This document shows positions 1-11,418 of a stretch of DNA of 64,000 bases, piece by piece. This stretch comes from Melieria omissa (lineage: Eukaryota > Arthropoda > Insecta > Diptera > Ulidiidae). How positions within the stretch are numbered: position 1 is the first letter of the stretch; each line of letters starts with the position of its first letter. Position numbers and translations under genes: made by a program. The stretch lies in NCBI GenBank assembly GCA_963971225.1, contig OZ020269.1, forward strand, positions 9,120,201 through 9,184,200. Direction: 5' to 3'. A model generated the notes under the pieces. That model worked only from the letters and a program-made list of their open reading frames with translations. It made no database searches and was not told the DNA's origin.

Positions 1-1287
1 CTGCTTCTTCCACCGTTTTGGGAAGCAGCCTTCACGCATGCATCGCGAGAACATATGGCAGAACAACTGCGGCTGCAAGTCAATAGCTTTTTTTAGGACG
101 GTGTTCGGTATACCGTCCAATCCTGGGGTTTTGTTCGGTTTCGCCGCCTTTGCCGCTTCCATCAGCTCATCCAGAGTTACTGCCGGGATGGAGTTAGTCT
201 CGAAAGGTCTGTCGTGTTGGAAATCCAGCTGTTGGTTGTGTGGAAATAGACCGGTGACAATGCGCTCCATGATGGCCGGGCTTACCGGTGCATTGCCGCT
301 TGTACCTTTGATTTTTGAGAAGACTATACGGTACGCACTTCCCCAAGGGTTGCTCTGCACCTCTTCTCTGAGGGCATTAAAGGAGTCTTTCTTGCTTTTC
401 GAGATGGCTTTCCGCAGTTCCTTCCGTTTTGTCTTGAAGGCGGCTTGCAGTTGTTGGTGGTCGTCTCTACCTCTTGCTCGTTGCTGGCTTCTTCTTAGCT
501 TGTGGCATTCTGTTCTCAGGCCTGCTATTTCGCTGTTCCACCAGTAGAGTTGTGGTCTGCCGGTACCTTCGCGTTTTCGCGGCATTGCTGCGTCGCATGC
601 GTAAGACAGAGCGCTTACCATATCCTTAGCCATCGTTTCAGCATTTCCATCTGGGATCTCCATGCTTCCAAGCGTATAAGCAAGCATTTCAGCGTCGATG
701 TTTTTGCTTTTCCACCCGTTCCGCTGTGCTTTCTCTATGGGTTTTCGGCGAGAGAGGCTTCGTTGCTGCCGTGTGTTAAAGATGATGGCGTAGTGGTCGC
801 TGTGTGTGTATACATCTGATACTTCCCATTGAATGTCCTTGGCAATTGCTCTGCTGGCGAACGTTAGGTCGATTATCGAGCTAGCGGCGCCCTTCCTGAA
901 GGTTGGTGTTGTGCCTTTGTTTATTAAAACTAGGTCTAGGCTCGCAAAAGCTTCCAAGAGTGTGGCTCCTCTCTTGTTAGTTTTTTGGCTTCCCCATTCT
1001 ACAGCCCAGGCGTTGAAATCTCCGGCGATGACGGTTGGCGACTTTCCACGCACATTGGCCGCTAATCTATCGATAAACTCTTCGAACTCTTGCCCACTTA
1101 GGCTCGGCGGTGCGTAGCAGCTGAAGTAGTGAACCCCGTCGATTTTTGCGTGCACGAAGCCATTGTGACGTTGGTTGTGTTTTTCCTCGAAGGGTATACT
1201 ACCACAGGTCCAGATGGCAGCTTTCTGCGTTCTGTCCGCAATCCATTTGCCGTTAGGAGCTGGTGTTTTATGTCCAGTATGTCTGTG
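1..1287 (-). mobile_element. R1-like non-LTR retrotransposon, 5'-truncated, endonuclease plus start of reverse transcriptase
   Basis: The minus strand is open without a stop from about position 1287 to the window edge and encodes an apurinic-type endonuclease followed by the start of a reverse transcriptase. Visible signatures are GDFNAW (about 1023-1006), SDHY (801-790), a Trp/Arg/Lys-rich linker, and the reverse transcriptase entry block KTPGLDGIP (about 129-103). This order is that of ORF2 of R1/LOA/Jockey-type elements, which nick DNA and copy their RNA at the cut. The N-terminal endonuclease segment with the early catalytic Asn/Glu is missing. Upstream lies a CA microsatellite (about 1289-1312) and then sequence with stops, so the copy looks 5'-truncated. 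The intact frame suggests a recent insertion. The rest of the reverse transcriptase lies outside the window. Assignment to the R1 clade rather than a neighbouring clade is inference. Confidence 0.85.
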
Positions 1288-1288
1288 C

Positions 1289-1312
1289 ATGTGTGTGTGT
1301 GTGTGTGTGTGC
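1289..1312. repeat. (TG)n microsatellite
   Basis: An almost pure TG dinucleotide run at the truncated 5' end of the R1-like element. Confidence 0.9.
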
Positions 1313-2375
1313 TGTGTATTTGCCGGCAGCGGCAAGATCATGTTGTACTGTCTTGTTGCAACATAAATTCCGCATTGCGCTCGTCCAATGCTCGCTGCTC
1401 GCTGTTCTCCTATTTCTCCTCTTCATTTTTTTCGCGCTACAACTCGTGCACGCTGTAACGAAATTTTTTTCTCAACTCCCCCGTCTGCGCTTGCACTTTA
1501 TCAAATGTTTTGCATATCGACTACGGCGCCAGGTGTTCCCAAGCTATGAAACACATCCATGCACACACACACGCATTCGGCCAGACAGATAGACAGCATT
1601 CAGCAGTTGGCATTCGTTGGCGTTTCCTGTCACTTTGCGCGTTTCAACACGAGATTTTCGCAAAATCCTTGAATTGTTTCGAAAAGCAGCAAGCAGCAAG
1701 TAGCGCGCGCAGCATAAAGCAAAAGTAAATAAAGAAAACAATCGTAAAAAGTAGCAGAATGTAAAATGTAAAATATAAGAAACAAGCGAAACGTGTGTCG
1801 TCGGCGCTGCGTACAAAATCTGCTCACGTAGCAATTGTTTTTTGCTGAAATGCCAAAAAACAACGAGCTGCAACCTTGTTGAGCAGCACACAGGACCTTC
1901 GGAGCAGCTAACAGGAGAAGGTTTGAATACGAGTGTGTGGGTGCATAACGAGGCACACGTTACAAAGGCTTAAAATGTAGGAAAGGTGTAAGCGAAACGC
2001 TGACACGTACAAAATGGCACGCACATATTTATGTCTCTCTGTCTGTCTGTCCTCGATCTATGTGTCCACTGCTTTTTGCCTTTGGGTAAAGTTGCTACAA
2101 TCAAATTGCTTTTGAATCGAATTAAAAAAACAAAAACTAAAACTTTAGCAAACTTTTGCATAAACTGTGATGTTTTTATAATCGCTGACAATGCTCAAGA
2201 AAATTGTTGGTTATTCTAAAATGAAACTGGAATGAAAAGAAGCTCAAATAAAATTATGATAATTCCCTATGAAAAATTATTCCCATCTCGCTATGCAGAA
2301 TCTGCAAATTCAACAAATTCGGAGTTGAATACTGAAAAAATCCCTCAATATTACTAACTCTTTCGCTTGTGAGCG
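1313..2375. other. Intergenic, no gene recognised
   Basis: AT-rich sequence with scattered CA/TG runs. Short open frames have no recognisable domain or splice context. I see no gene here. Confidence 0.6.
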
Positions 2376-2491
2376 CTTTAGGCCAGTGGCGGATTCAGGG
2401 AGGTTTGGGGGTTGAAACCCCACACGAAATGTTAGGATCGACTTTCAAGCTTTACAAACAAATTAAAAGGCATTTTTTTGGCATTTGATGA

Positions 2492-2910
2492 ATATTGAAA
2501 CGATGAGGCACTCTGTCGCTGTGCTACGCATGAATGTTTTACGGGCATACTTTTAGGCGCGCACTTTAGAGTACGGCCAGCTTGCTATAATTTCGATATG
2601 GCAAGGATGGGTCGCGATGGTAATGGGAAGTGCGAGAATGATCAACAGATAGGCCAATTGAATGTGCGAAAACGATCGAGAGATAGTCTAACTGGAATGT
2701 GCAAGAACAAACCGCGCGATAACCAGACAAGTATAAAAGGCAGCCGGGTGCAGCGCAGAGGAACAGTCTTATTTGAAGTGGTTTTGTTTTCAAGCACAAT
2801 CCAGAGAGACGGACGAAAGCCTATAGAGAACTCATTTTATTCTTCTTCTTTATTAAATTCAGTCAATGAACAAAAATGTTTTTACAGACTAAGTGAATGT
2901 ATAACAATAT
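2492..2910 (+). mobile_element. Nested solo LTR (probable Ty3/gypsy type)
   Basis: A 411-bp block (2496-2906) begins TGAAACG and ends ATAACA, so it has TG...CA ends, and is flanked by ATAT on both sides (2492-2495 and 2907-2910). Removing it together with one ATAT gives GATGAATATTAAAGAATTAC, which matches the uninterrupted sibling hAT copy at the equivalent site (AAATATTAAAGAATTAC, about 11823-11839). Inside is a good TATA box (TATAAAA, 2732-2738) and a downstream ATTAAA, as expected of an LTR promoter and poly(A) region. There is no internal retroviral coding sequence, so this is a solo LTR left by recombination. The Ty3/gypsy assignment rests on the 4-bp duplication and promoter layout only. 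Confidence 0.75.
2732..2738 (+). promoter_or_regulatory. TATA box of the solo LTR
   Basis: TATAAAA followed by a GC-richer stretch and GGAACAGTCTT about 30 bp downstream, which could serve as an initiator. This is the likely start of LTR-driven transcription on the plus strand. Confidence 0.5.
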
Positions 2911-2968
2911 TAAAGAATTACTTTTTGAAACCCCCCAAACTTTTTCTGAATCCGCCCCTGCTTTAGGC

Positions 2969-5900
2969 AGCTTATTCGCGCTTAACATTCCACCATGCTT
3001 GGCAATTCGTTAGCAAGTCTGTCAATATGCATAATGCGCACAGTTATGTATGATTGCGCTTAATTCCACTGCATCACATAATTTTAGGCGTTAAAACAGT
3101 CGTTTATGACTCTAATTAGCACAAAAATGTGGCAGTGAATTCAGTGCACCATTATTACTTAGTTGAATTTGTATGCAGCTTAACTACAATCATTGACTTT
3201 TTATTAGTTTTCAGAGATTAAAAATCAACATTTTACATCAAATTTGTGTTTTAATTGTACAAAAGGATTTTCAGTCATTGAAATAAGTTCACTAAAAAAT
3301 AAATAAATTCAAAATAAACTACTTCAAAATGAATTAATTTTCAAATAGAATAAAACCGAAATATCTTTGTCATTATTTGTTTGAATTGTATTCTCTTCAA
3401 AAATATAATTTAAAAAAATTCAACAACTTTGAGCACATTGTGTAACTTTATTCATCTAAAATTCCCAAGTAAATAATAAAGTCCTCTCAAACTTCATAGC
3501 TGTATACATTTTCAGCCCAAATTTTGTAATATTAAATATTTGTATATTTAAGAAAATTTCCAATTTTCTTCAGATTTTTGCTTTAGGCAAAACTAAAATT
3601 TACTTTGTCGACAGTTTGTCTACCACTCATTTCATAGCAAATTGACAAATATTACATGTACATATGTACAGCAACGTGTACATGTTTATGTATTGTGCAT
3701 AAATACACCGATAAACAAATACAATAATGTACACAAATACATTGGCAGCCGTGTAAATAAATGCTTTTCATATTTGTTTACTGAAAGTTTTCAGCTCCAA
3801 GTAGACGACGACTACAGCAAAAATATTGGCAACAAAAAAAGGTAGCGGCAAGCGGCAACCCAACAACAATGCCGGCGACTACTTGAGATTATTTTGAAAC
3901 ATGTACAAATACAACAGCAATAACAAATATGCGCATAACAAATACACAAACACGAGCAGCAATGCTCGAGGAGCATAAAAAAATAAGCAAAAAAATGGCA
4001 GCAACTGACTTGAGTTGAGTGGGCGGAATGAGGCGAGGTGGGTAGAAGAGCTGCTGAAAAACTGCTGCTGATGCTGATGAGCGCAGCAGAGAAGCAAAGC
4101 CAGATCCACGGCCATGGCCAGAACAGCCGCAACATCGGCGGATGGAGTTCAAGTGGAACTTGCCGGCAAGTTCGTTAACGTATCCGTTTCCGTTTTGCTA
4201 AACTTTGAGTTGAAAGTTGAAGGCAAGAAATGCACATCCAAACAAACACGTAGTCGGTGCGACAAATGTACGCACGTTTAGAGCGGCAGACAGACAAAGC
4301 CGTGCCGAATGTTGGGTTGAAAGCGAATTCGGGAGAATGGACCGCCACCGGTTCGGCTGTCCGACAACAGCCAACAGCTGAACCAAAAATGACAGCAATT
4401 CCTTTGGCGTATCACAAAAACAACAACACCAACAACAACCAACAACTTAAAGGGGTTTAAAAAGCACCGAGCGATGATTTTTCGGGATTTGGCAAATGAA
4501 AGCGAGACACAGGCAACCAGACAGGCAGACAGCCATTCATACAGATATGCAGACGGACAGATAGACAGACAGTTGCAGTGGCAAACTGTGCGCCGAAGTA
4601 GCGGCAAATCTATGGAGAGCAAAAGAAATACTAATAGAAATGATAGCAGCAACGTTGCGCTGCTGCGTTGTCTAACCAGACAAGGCGGCAACACTGTTTC
4701 ACTCATGAGCGCATTGTGTTCGCATGTGTGTGTGTGTGTGTGCGTGCGACAGTTGCTCGCTGCAATTGTGCGAACGTGACTGAATTCTTTAAAGTTTTTG
4801 CAGATTTTCTTTTTAGCAATTTTTGCACACAACTTTGCTCGACTGCGATTGCCGCTGCTGAAGGCAGTTGAACGACGAACAAAGTGTGTGGTTGTTGTAG
4901 TTGTTACAGGCTCTCGCTACCCGCTCACCTACGCCATCGACATCAACGGCTGTTGGCACGAACTAAACTTCTATTTGCTTTGTTATTGTATTTTATTTTT
5001 GTTATTGTATTTGTAAAGCGAATAGGATAACAATGAGCGACAGCAACGCAGAACAAGCAACAACTACAACAACAATCCTAACGACACTGACATTGTGTGG
5101 TCAATTGACGTTTATTTCATTGCAGTTGACAACATTGTATTTTGTATTTGATTTTGTTGTTGTTTTATTTTTATATTTTTGTCAATGTAGTTTTTTGTTT
5201 TGTTATTGTTGCTTTGTCAATGCATTGCATTGCATTTGCTTTGTTGGTGTTGTTGAAGTTGCACTTTATTGTAGTTGTTGTTTACACATTTCATTCTTTA
5301 ACAAAGTCTAGTCGGTTCGTTTGCTGATGACTCTATATCGCTGCGGCTGTGAGTGGCGTGTCTATGTGTGTGTGAGTGTCATTACTACAAAGCAAGCATG
5401 TGCGGTGATTTTATGTAAACAAAGCGCAAGCATGAAGGAAATACATAAAATGCGACACACATACAGACAGACAGCGCTCTGGGCGAGTAAAGGCGGCGCG
5501 GTGTGGGCGACCGTGGCCAGGATGTGCAAGTGAAGTGCCACAGCTAATCAGGCGTGCGCAGACAATAAATTGGCCAGATTACTGTCACTGCAACGCAGCA
5601 CAGGAAACGGAAGTCGCGAAGAAGCGCCTTGGTATCCATAGAAATGCAGTTGGAAACGCAAAAATGTAAAACTTAAACAACAACGAGAATGTCTAAGTGG
5701 AACTTGAACTAACATAAAGCCAGAGAAATGCAAAGCATTTACAAAAGTCGAACAAAATGATTCTGATGTTAGGGAAACTGTTTAACAATCTGAGACAGTA
5801 AACTTTTAGCTAAACTATTTCTTAAAACGTTTAAATATTTAAAAACTTATTCTCTATCATTGAACTGAAATTTTTTCTATTTTTTGTCTATGCAAATATT

Positions 5901-6555
5901 CCAATTCTTCAACATTCCGTACTCAACAACTGTTCAAACAAAACGTCACTCAAAAAATCACTCGCTGAGAAAAGCCTTCACAAAACTATTTCAAATGCTT
6001 AAATATCCATAAAATGCGAAGCAAATTTCGAAAATTCGCAACTTTCATTTAAGCCCCAACCAACGTTTCGTTTTGCAAACTTTTCCATTAGCCGCGCACC
6101 AACCAGTCAACTGCCAGTTTTCAGTAAGCAGCCTTGTCGTTTCAGATTTCGACAGCGCAAAGACGATTATAAGAACGCGACATTCATTAGCGCCAACAAA
6201 CAACAACAACGTGCTGCAGTTTTCGGACTTAAGTTCACATTTTGACAATTATTAACGTCAGCAAAGTTCTGCGTATTAAATTTCAGTCAATGCAATGTCA
6301 GCTGATTGTTTTGATTTTGAGGCTAATTGATTATTTTAAACGGCGAAAAATCAGGTATTTTATAAGACACACTGTGCAAAAATGTTGAGGAGTCGATTCT
6401 TGGCTCTTTTGGCTTTCATTGATAAATTGATTTACATGGCGAACACCAAACTTTGCGCGCAACCCAAATCTTATGTCCTGGGAATTATACCCTATTCAAC
6501 TTACTTGGATTCCTAATTGGCGCTGCAACCGTTTTTCGCTCTTGTCCGAATACAA
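2969..6555. other. Intergenic, no gene recognised
   Basis: About 3.6 kb of AT-rich DNA with CA/TG runs (for example 4726-4745) and many CAA/TTG triplets. The longer open frames are low-complexity reads of such repeats and lack domains, splice-linked partners or codon-use evidence. Confidence 0.5.
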
Positions 6556-6559
6556 AAAC

Positions 6560-6850
6560 GCTACTAGTTAGGTTTTTTCGAGCGACGAAAGGGTCTGCGA
6601 CACTTGGTTTTTCCAACGCAGATGTGGTCGTTCTCTTTCGCGCCGTCTCGTAGACCCGCCTAGTCGGAGAATGTTCAGACAAATTGCTGTATTTTTATAC
6701 TCCTGACTATATCCACGTCCCTGTTTAGCTCATACAGCTCTCTGTTCCATTGAATGCGGAACTTATCTCCGAAGTTCGAAGCCGACCGAAGACCTTGCGA
6801 AGTATCTTTTTCTCGAACGCACAGTGATTCGTTCCATAGACAAAATTCAA
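6560..6850 (-). pseudogene. Relic of a non-LTR retrotransposon C-terminus (RTE-like)
   Basis: Read on the minus strand in more than one frame, this stretch gives FEKKILRKVFG, then GDKFRIQWNRELYEL, then VDIVRSIKIQ, a stop, and finally RERPHLRWKNQVS. That order (FE+K-LRK, WNRELYEL, DIV--IKIQ, RP-LRW) is the familiar C-terminal tail of RTE/CR1-like reverse transcriptases after the catalytic domain. Frameshifts and stops show it is dead. It lies about 0.8 kb from a second patch (7670-7990) that could be the upstream part of the same insertion. Confidence 0.55.
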
Positions 6851-7669
6851 AAAATTTATAGTCTCAGAACTTAACGATTTTGATGTCATTCGAAAGGTAA
6901 GACTCCAACTAAGAAAAACCCAAAAAATCTGTGCTAAAAATTAATTAGTGTGTGTGCAAAAGCGGCTCAAAGTTGAAACTCTTTTCACAAAAAAATGTAA
7001 GCACATATTTTTTGTTTTTTAGTCTATTGAGGAACTTTTAATATAGATTACAAAATAATGTGGCCATTTTCGTTTTTAATGTTTTCTCAAAATTTACAAA
7101 GCTCAGGCTTTTACATCACTTTTAATTCAAAATATTTTTCCAAATTAAAAATCTGAAAATTGACAAAACTTAGAGGAAAATATCTAAAAAGTATGTGAAA
7201 GTATGTTCCTGGATTTTTTTTATTTTAAGAAGCATTCTTTCTTTGTCGGAAAATGTAATTACATCCTCCGATATCTGCCGATCGCAGAAAATAATTCAAT
7301 TTTAAAAGTGGTCTAAACACGTATTTTTCGACAAAATTTATTTTTTTATGCCTAAAAGTTTGCAATCAGCACGAAAAATGATAAAATCTACAAAAATGCA
7401 AAACATACATCTATTATTATAGTTTTTATTGCAAAACTAGAAGGTCCTAATACAATTTCTGTTACTCTTTGGAATAATCAATGTTGAAGTTACCGATTAA
7501 ATGTAAAATCTGAAAAATCTAACCAACGCAATTGGTGCTATAGCTCACCAAAAATGACGAAAATATCAAATTTAGGTCTCAGGCATTGCTAAACTATAAC
7601 AGTTTAAGAAAAACTAAATGGATATTTCAATTGAGCAGACAATGTTTAACTAGTATACCAAATTTTAAG
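6851..7669. other. Intergenic, no gene recognised
   Basis: AT-rich sequence between two retrotransposon-like patches on the same strand. I see no coding signal. Confidence 0.5.
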
Positions 7670-7990
7670 AAGAACGGCCCACTCCTTCTCCCGCGGTTGT
7701 ATGGAGTCGGATCATTGTGGAACGCTCCGAAAGCACTTTCATCGGTAGTCGCCCACGTTCAAGACTCTGCACCATATAAGAGGAGAGGCGGAGAGGATCA
7801 GAGGAGGATCTAATAAGGAGGATCTGTTATTCAACGGGGTGCCAAGTCGCTATCCCGGAGGGCCGCGAGGAGGCTGCGTATCAGCTTGGACTGGCCAGGG
7901 ACAAGGATCACTCTGGCGTTCACCAGGCTAAACGCAATCAGAGACTTTGCCTTGTACGTGCACTCCCATCCTTCCAAATTCTTAGGAATA
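7670..7990 (-). pseudogene. GC-rich transposon-like patch, possibly part of an RTE-like relic
   Basis: This block is clearly richer in GC than its surroundings. The minus strand reads GAES-TWATTDESAFGAF, resembling the YGAESWT...ATDES...FE segment that precedes the FEKK tail in RTE-like reverse transcriptases. Next to it is an open minus-strand stretch, ECTYKAKSLIAFSLVNARV, that I do not recognise. Frames are broken. The match is short and could be coincidental. Confidence 0.35.
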
Positions 7991-9601
7991 AGAACATTAA
8001 AGCTAATTCGTGAAATATGGTGTGAAAAATTCCTTAAAAATTTGTTTTAATAACACCGTGCGATAAAAATTAAAAAATTTTAAAACACACAAAAACATTG
8101 GTATACTCGAAAAATTAAATTAAATTAAACTGCGTTTTTAGTTTTTCTCTCTGACGTCAGGACTTTTTTTAAAAGGACTTTGAAATTTCAAGGACATGTT
8201 TATGTCAAAAAACCATTTTAAAAATAAGATTGTAAAATAACAATATAGGTATTAAATGAAAGAGAAAAATCCTTAGAATCTTAGAAAATGTTATGTTTTA
8301 GTGCAAAAGGACGAAGAGTTATTGAAAATGTCCTTTTAAAACTTTATCCTTGAATATCCTTCGAAATTTCTAATAGTATTTTTGAAAAAAAATATATCTT
8401 AAGGACTAATATGTACACTACCATATCCTTGAATTTCGTCCTTCTAACTTTATTAGTTTAGGATATAAATAAATTAATACTTTTCTCTACGCAATTTGTA
8501 CTCAAATGGAAGGAACCTACAGAAACTTTTCTTTAGCAATTTTTTACTTTGAGATGTCCAGCTAAGAGAGCAAAAAACATTTTGATCCATATTTGGTTGT
8601 GAATCAGTCAGAATTAGAACCCATGGCTCTCAGTTTCGCAGACCAGAGTACATAGTTATTCCATATTTGACTCCTTGCTTCAGATTCACAATATCCTTCT
8701 CATGCTTAAGACCGAAATTTAAACCGAATTCTGTCTATCTGTTCCAATTTTATGCCTCAAAATGATGCCACATTTTTTTTTTAGTGCAATAATCCTTTCT
8801 CACAACCCATTTCCCATTCCATAGTCGTTGTCATTATGGACAGTTATTATGCTTTACGGCCAAATTATTTTCTCGTTGCCATTGGAAAGCGCTTTTTTGT
8901 TGTCTACTAATTGCCAGGTCATAGATGAAAGTCGCGCTTTGTTTGCTGCTTAGTGCAACGCCTGCTACAGTTGGCGCTTACGATCGTTGTTAGTGTTGCC
9001 ATCACCATCACTAACACCGTTGCCGTTGCTGTTTCAGTTGATTGAATTTAATTGACAGTGGACCGGCGCTGATGACAGCTGACAGCGTAAGCTTGCAATG
9101 CAAAAATATTGAGAGCGCACAACTAGAAAGAATAATTTTCACTAATTGATAGAAAAAAAGTCGTGCGCATTGCTTTAGCAACTGTCGAGCAAACAGGATT
9201 TGACGTTGGTGCGTTTTTCTATGCTGCAATGTGCGCATTTCAAATTTTCCACTTTTGCATTTGAATGCAAAAATATTTAATTTGAGCTGAAAGCGTGCTT
9301 TGCAAAACATTGCAACGTTGCAAAATATGAAATGAGTGAGTGAAGGCAGTGGAAATAAATGCGCATAGATTAAAAATTCGGTTATTTTAGCGACTTTGTG
9401 TTTGTGCAAAGTAAAATTCGCGTAATCCGCACAGCGGATGCAAGCAAGAAATAATCTGCTTTGCAACTTTGCTACGAGTCAAAAGCGGGAAAATAATTTC
9501 AGCTGAAAAATGTTAGACTTGCAAAGCGCTCGTCAAGGAGCGTAGAGATTGAAGCGTAGGAGACAGGAATGCAGACATTGTTTGATTTAATATTTGTTTG
9601 T
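7991..9601. other. Intergenic, no gene recognised
   Basis: AT-rich DNA downstream of the serpin gene. I see no credible coding, RNA or mobile element in it. Confidence 0.5.
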
Positions 9602-9607
9602 TTTATT
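9602..9607 (-). terminator. Poly(A) signal of the serpin gene
   Basis: AATAAA on the minus strand, 40 nt beyond the serpin stop codon. Confidence 0.6.
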
Positions 9608-9646
9608 AAGTTTTATGTTGTTCACTAAATGCCAATCGTCGCCGTG

Positions 9647-10991
9647 TTAATGATCCATTACGTGCAGCTGTGCCACGTGTCCCAGCAGCTGCACACCTCT
9701 GCGATTGTGGATGACAAACATGAAGGGATGATTGGCCTTGAACTTGCGCGGCACAGTGCGCATGGAGGCGTAGGCATTCCAGAACAGCACCACTGCAGAA
9801 TATATGAAAACAGTTTTAAGTAACAACATTGATTCAAATTTTTCCAAAATTCTGTTTGAGACTCACTTGTTTGCTCCAGATCGCCAATTCCGTCCTCGCT
9901 GACAGCAATTTTCGCCTCGTGCACAATTTTAGGCGCCAAAAACGAGGCTGATTTTCCCCCTCCCGATGCGTTCTGCAACTGTAACGGAAATTTGAAAAAA
10001 CATTCATTCAGCTTAAAATTCCATTGAACAGACTTCTATACAAACCTCCTTGAAGACTGTGTCCACCTCGAAACGGTGCTTGAAATTGAATTTCGGCAAA
10101 AAGAGTCGCACCAAAGTGGGCCACAGACGCTGCCCACCATCTGGCACGCTCGCCTCGCCCTCCATCTGGCCGCCCATCAGCGCCTCCAGCCAGCTTACGT
10201 TGGCGCTAAGCTGCTGCAGCAACTGCGGCAAACCAGCCGCATCGTCCGGTCGCAGCAGCAATATTTTCAATCCGTTACGCTGCAAGGACAGCTCCAGCGC
10301 GCTCGCATTCAGCTCGGACAGCAACGCATACGGGAAAATGCTGTCCTTGCGCATTGTGTTCGTGTAGACGTGCGCGTGCGCCTGCATGTAGAATTGGCGT
10401 TTGCGCGTCTCGCGCTTCTGGAAATTGCGCGTCCAGCGCGAGTGTACGGACACAGCATTCAAAAGTGCGCCGCTGTTGTTGTTGAAGTGCCGCTGCAGCG
10501 GCAATGGTAGCAATTGCACATTTTTCAATTTCTGCGCCAGCGTTTCGCGCGTTTTGTCACTGCCTCCGCGCAGCACATTTGACACAACAATGGCGTTCTC
10601 GGTGAATATGAAAGAGTCCTCGTACTCCTCAATGCTTTCACTGTGACCACTGTCCCCAACATTTGGCGCAACTGTTGTCACAGCGGACAGCTGCTCCTCA
10701 GCCTCAGTTGCCTCGTCGTTGGTAGCGTCATCGTCGGCGGACAGCTGCGTGTAGAGCGCGAGTAGCTGCTGCGGCGCCACCACGTAATTGCTGGATGCGT
10801 CTGCGTGTGCCAGCAGCAGCGACAATAGCTTTGCATCGCCATTGAGTGCACCGTGCACTGGCGCCCACCAACCCAGGCAGCAGTGCAGCAGCGTCAGTTC
10901 TGAAACGGAATGTCCGTGTAGAAAATGTCATATTTCGGGTAAATCTTTTTTTTTTTTGCTGCCTCTTACGTAAAAGCACTTTTCTGTGCAT
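9647..10991 (-). CDS. Secreted serpin-fold protein with acidic insert and atypical hinge
   Basis: Four exons join in phase: 10991-10970, 10899-10046, 9978-9867 and 9792-9647 (TAA). They give 377 aa with GT-AG introns of 70, 67 and 74 bp. The first ATG starts a signal peptide (MHRKVLLQLTLLHCCLGWW, about residues 1-24). The C-terminal half carries serpin landmarks: FLPKFNFKHRFEV, then IVHEAKIAVSEDGIG, and after the reactive loop FKANHPFMFVI and LLGHVAQL. The hinge reads EDGIGDLEQT (320-329), where inhibitory serpins have a Glu-Gly-Thr run followed by small Ala residues. The loop therefore probably cannot insert into the beta sheet, and I infer a non-inhibitory role. Residues 62-103 form an acidic, Thr/Ser-rich insert (ADDDATNDEATEAEEQ... 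IEEYEDS) near the N-terminus. It is isolated from the other genes. The Drosophila orthologue was not identified. Confidence 0.85.
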
Positions 10992-11418
10992 TTCTTTGCG
11001 TATATATTTTCTATTTTGAATTCGTTTGCACTGCGCAGATTTTCGAAAATGCCGTCGGTCAGCTTAAAGTATTTGCTTCCGCCAGTTGTTCTTTGCTCGA
11101 GAATTTTGTTTTTGTCACTAATTAAAAAACATTTCAGCTGATCTCTTCGAGCAAAATATTGGTTTGTTATGATTATTGTTGTTGTGAAACGAAGAAATCG
11201 CCGAGCGTAAAAACGTACACAAGCTTATCAGTAATTGTTTTTGTGAATGAACCTGACCCTGAGCCATGAAATTCGCTGCATGTCACTCACGGTACAGTGG
11301 TGCAACCGGGACAAAATATTTAATGAGATTATAATCTTTTGATATTTTTTGGTTTCACTTGCTTGATTTTTTTCTTTGCTTGAATACATTGGAACCTTTT
11401 ATTTTTCAAAATTTTGAA
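10992..11418. other. Serpin upstream region
   Basis: This is the presumed promoter side of the serpin. A TATATA occurs only about 10 nt before the ATG, too close to be the TATA box unless the leader is very short. Nothing else was recognised. Confidence 0.4.

Larger units (their letters stand above)
2376..2968. mobile_element. hAT-type MITE with 8-bp target duplication
   Basis: The element runs from 2384 to 2960. It starts CAGTGGCGGATTCAGGG and ends TCTGAATCCGCCCCTG, which are inverted copies, with a second inverted block of TTTGGGG/CCCCAAA just inside. The octamer CTTTAGGC is directly repeated immediately outside both ends (2376-2383 and 2961-2968), the hallmark of hAT transposition. No transposase is present, so the element is non-autonomous. 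About 411 bp of its interior is a later insertion, annotated separately. Without that insertion it would be about 162 bp and very like the copy at 11732-11873. Confidence 0.9.

Noticed and set aside
38..1117. Plus-strand open frames of 94-169 codons at the left edge
   Set aside because: They are shadows of the retrotransposon frame on the minus strand, which has clear endonuclease and reverse transcriptase motifs.
9793..9866. Read-through of this serpin segment as coding
   Set aside because: It has a GTGAGT donor and a CTGCAG acceptor, and skipping it restores the serpin C-terminus, so it is an intron.
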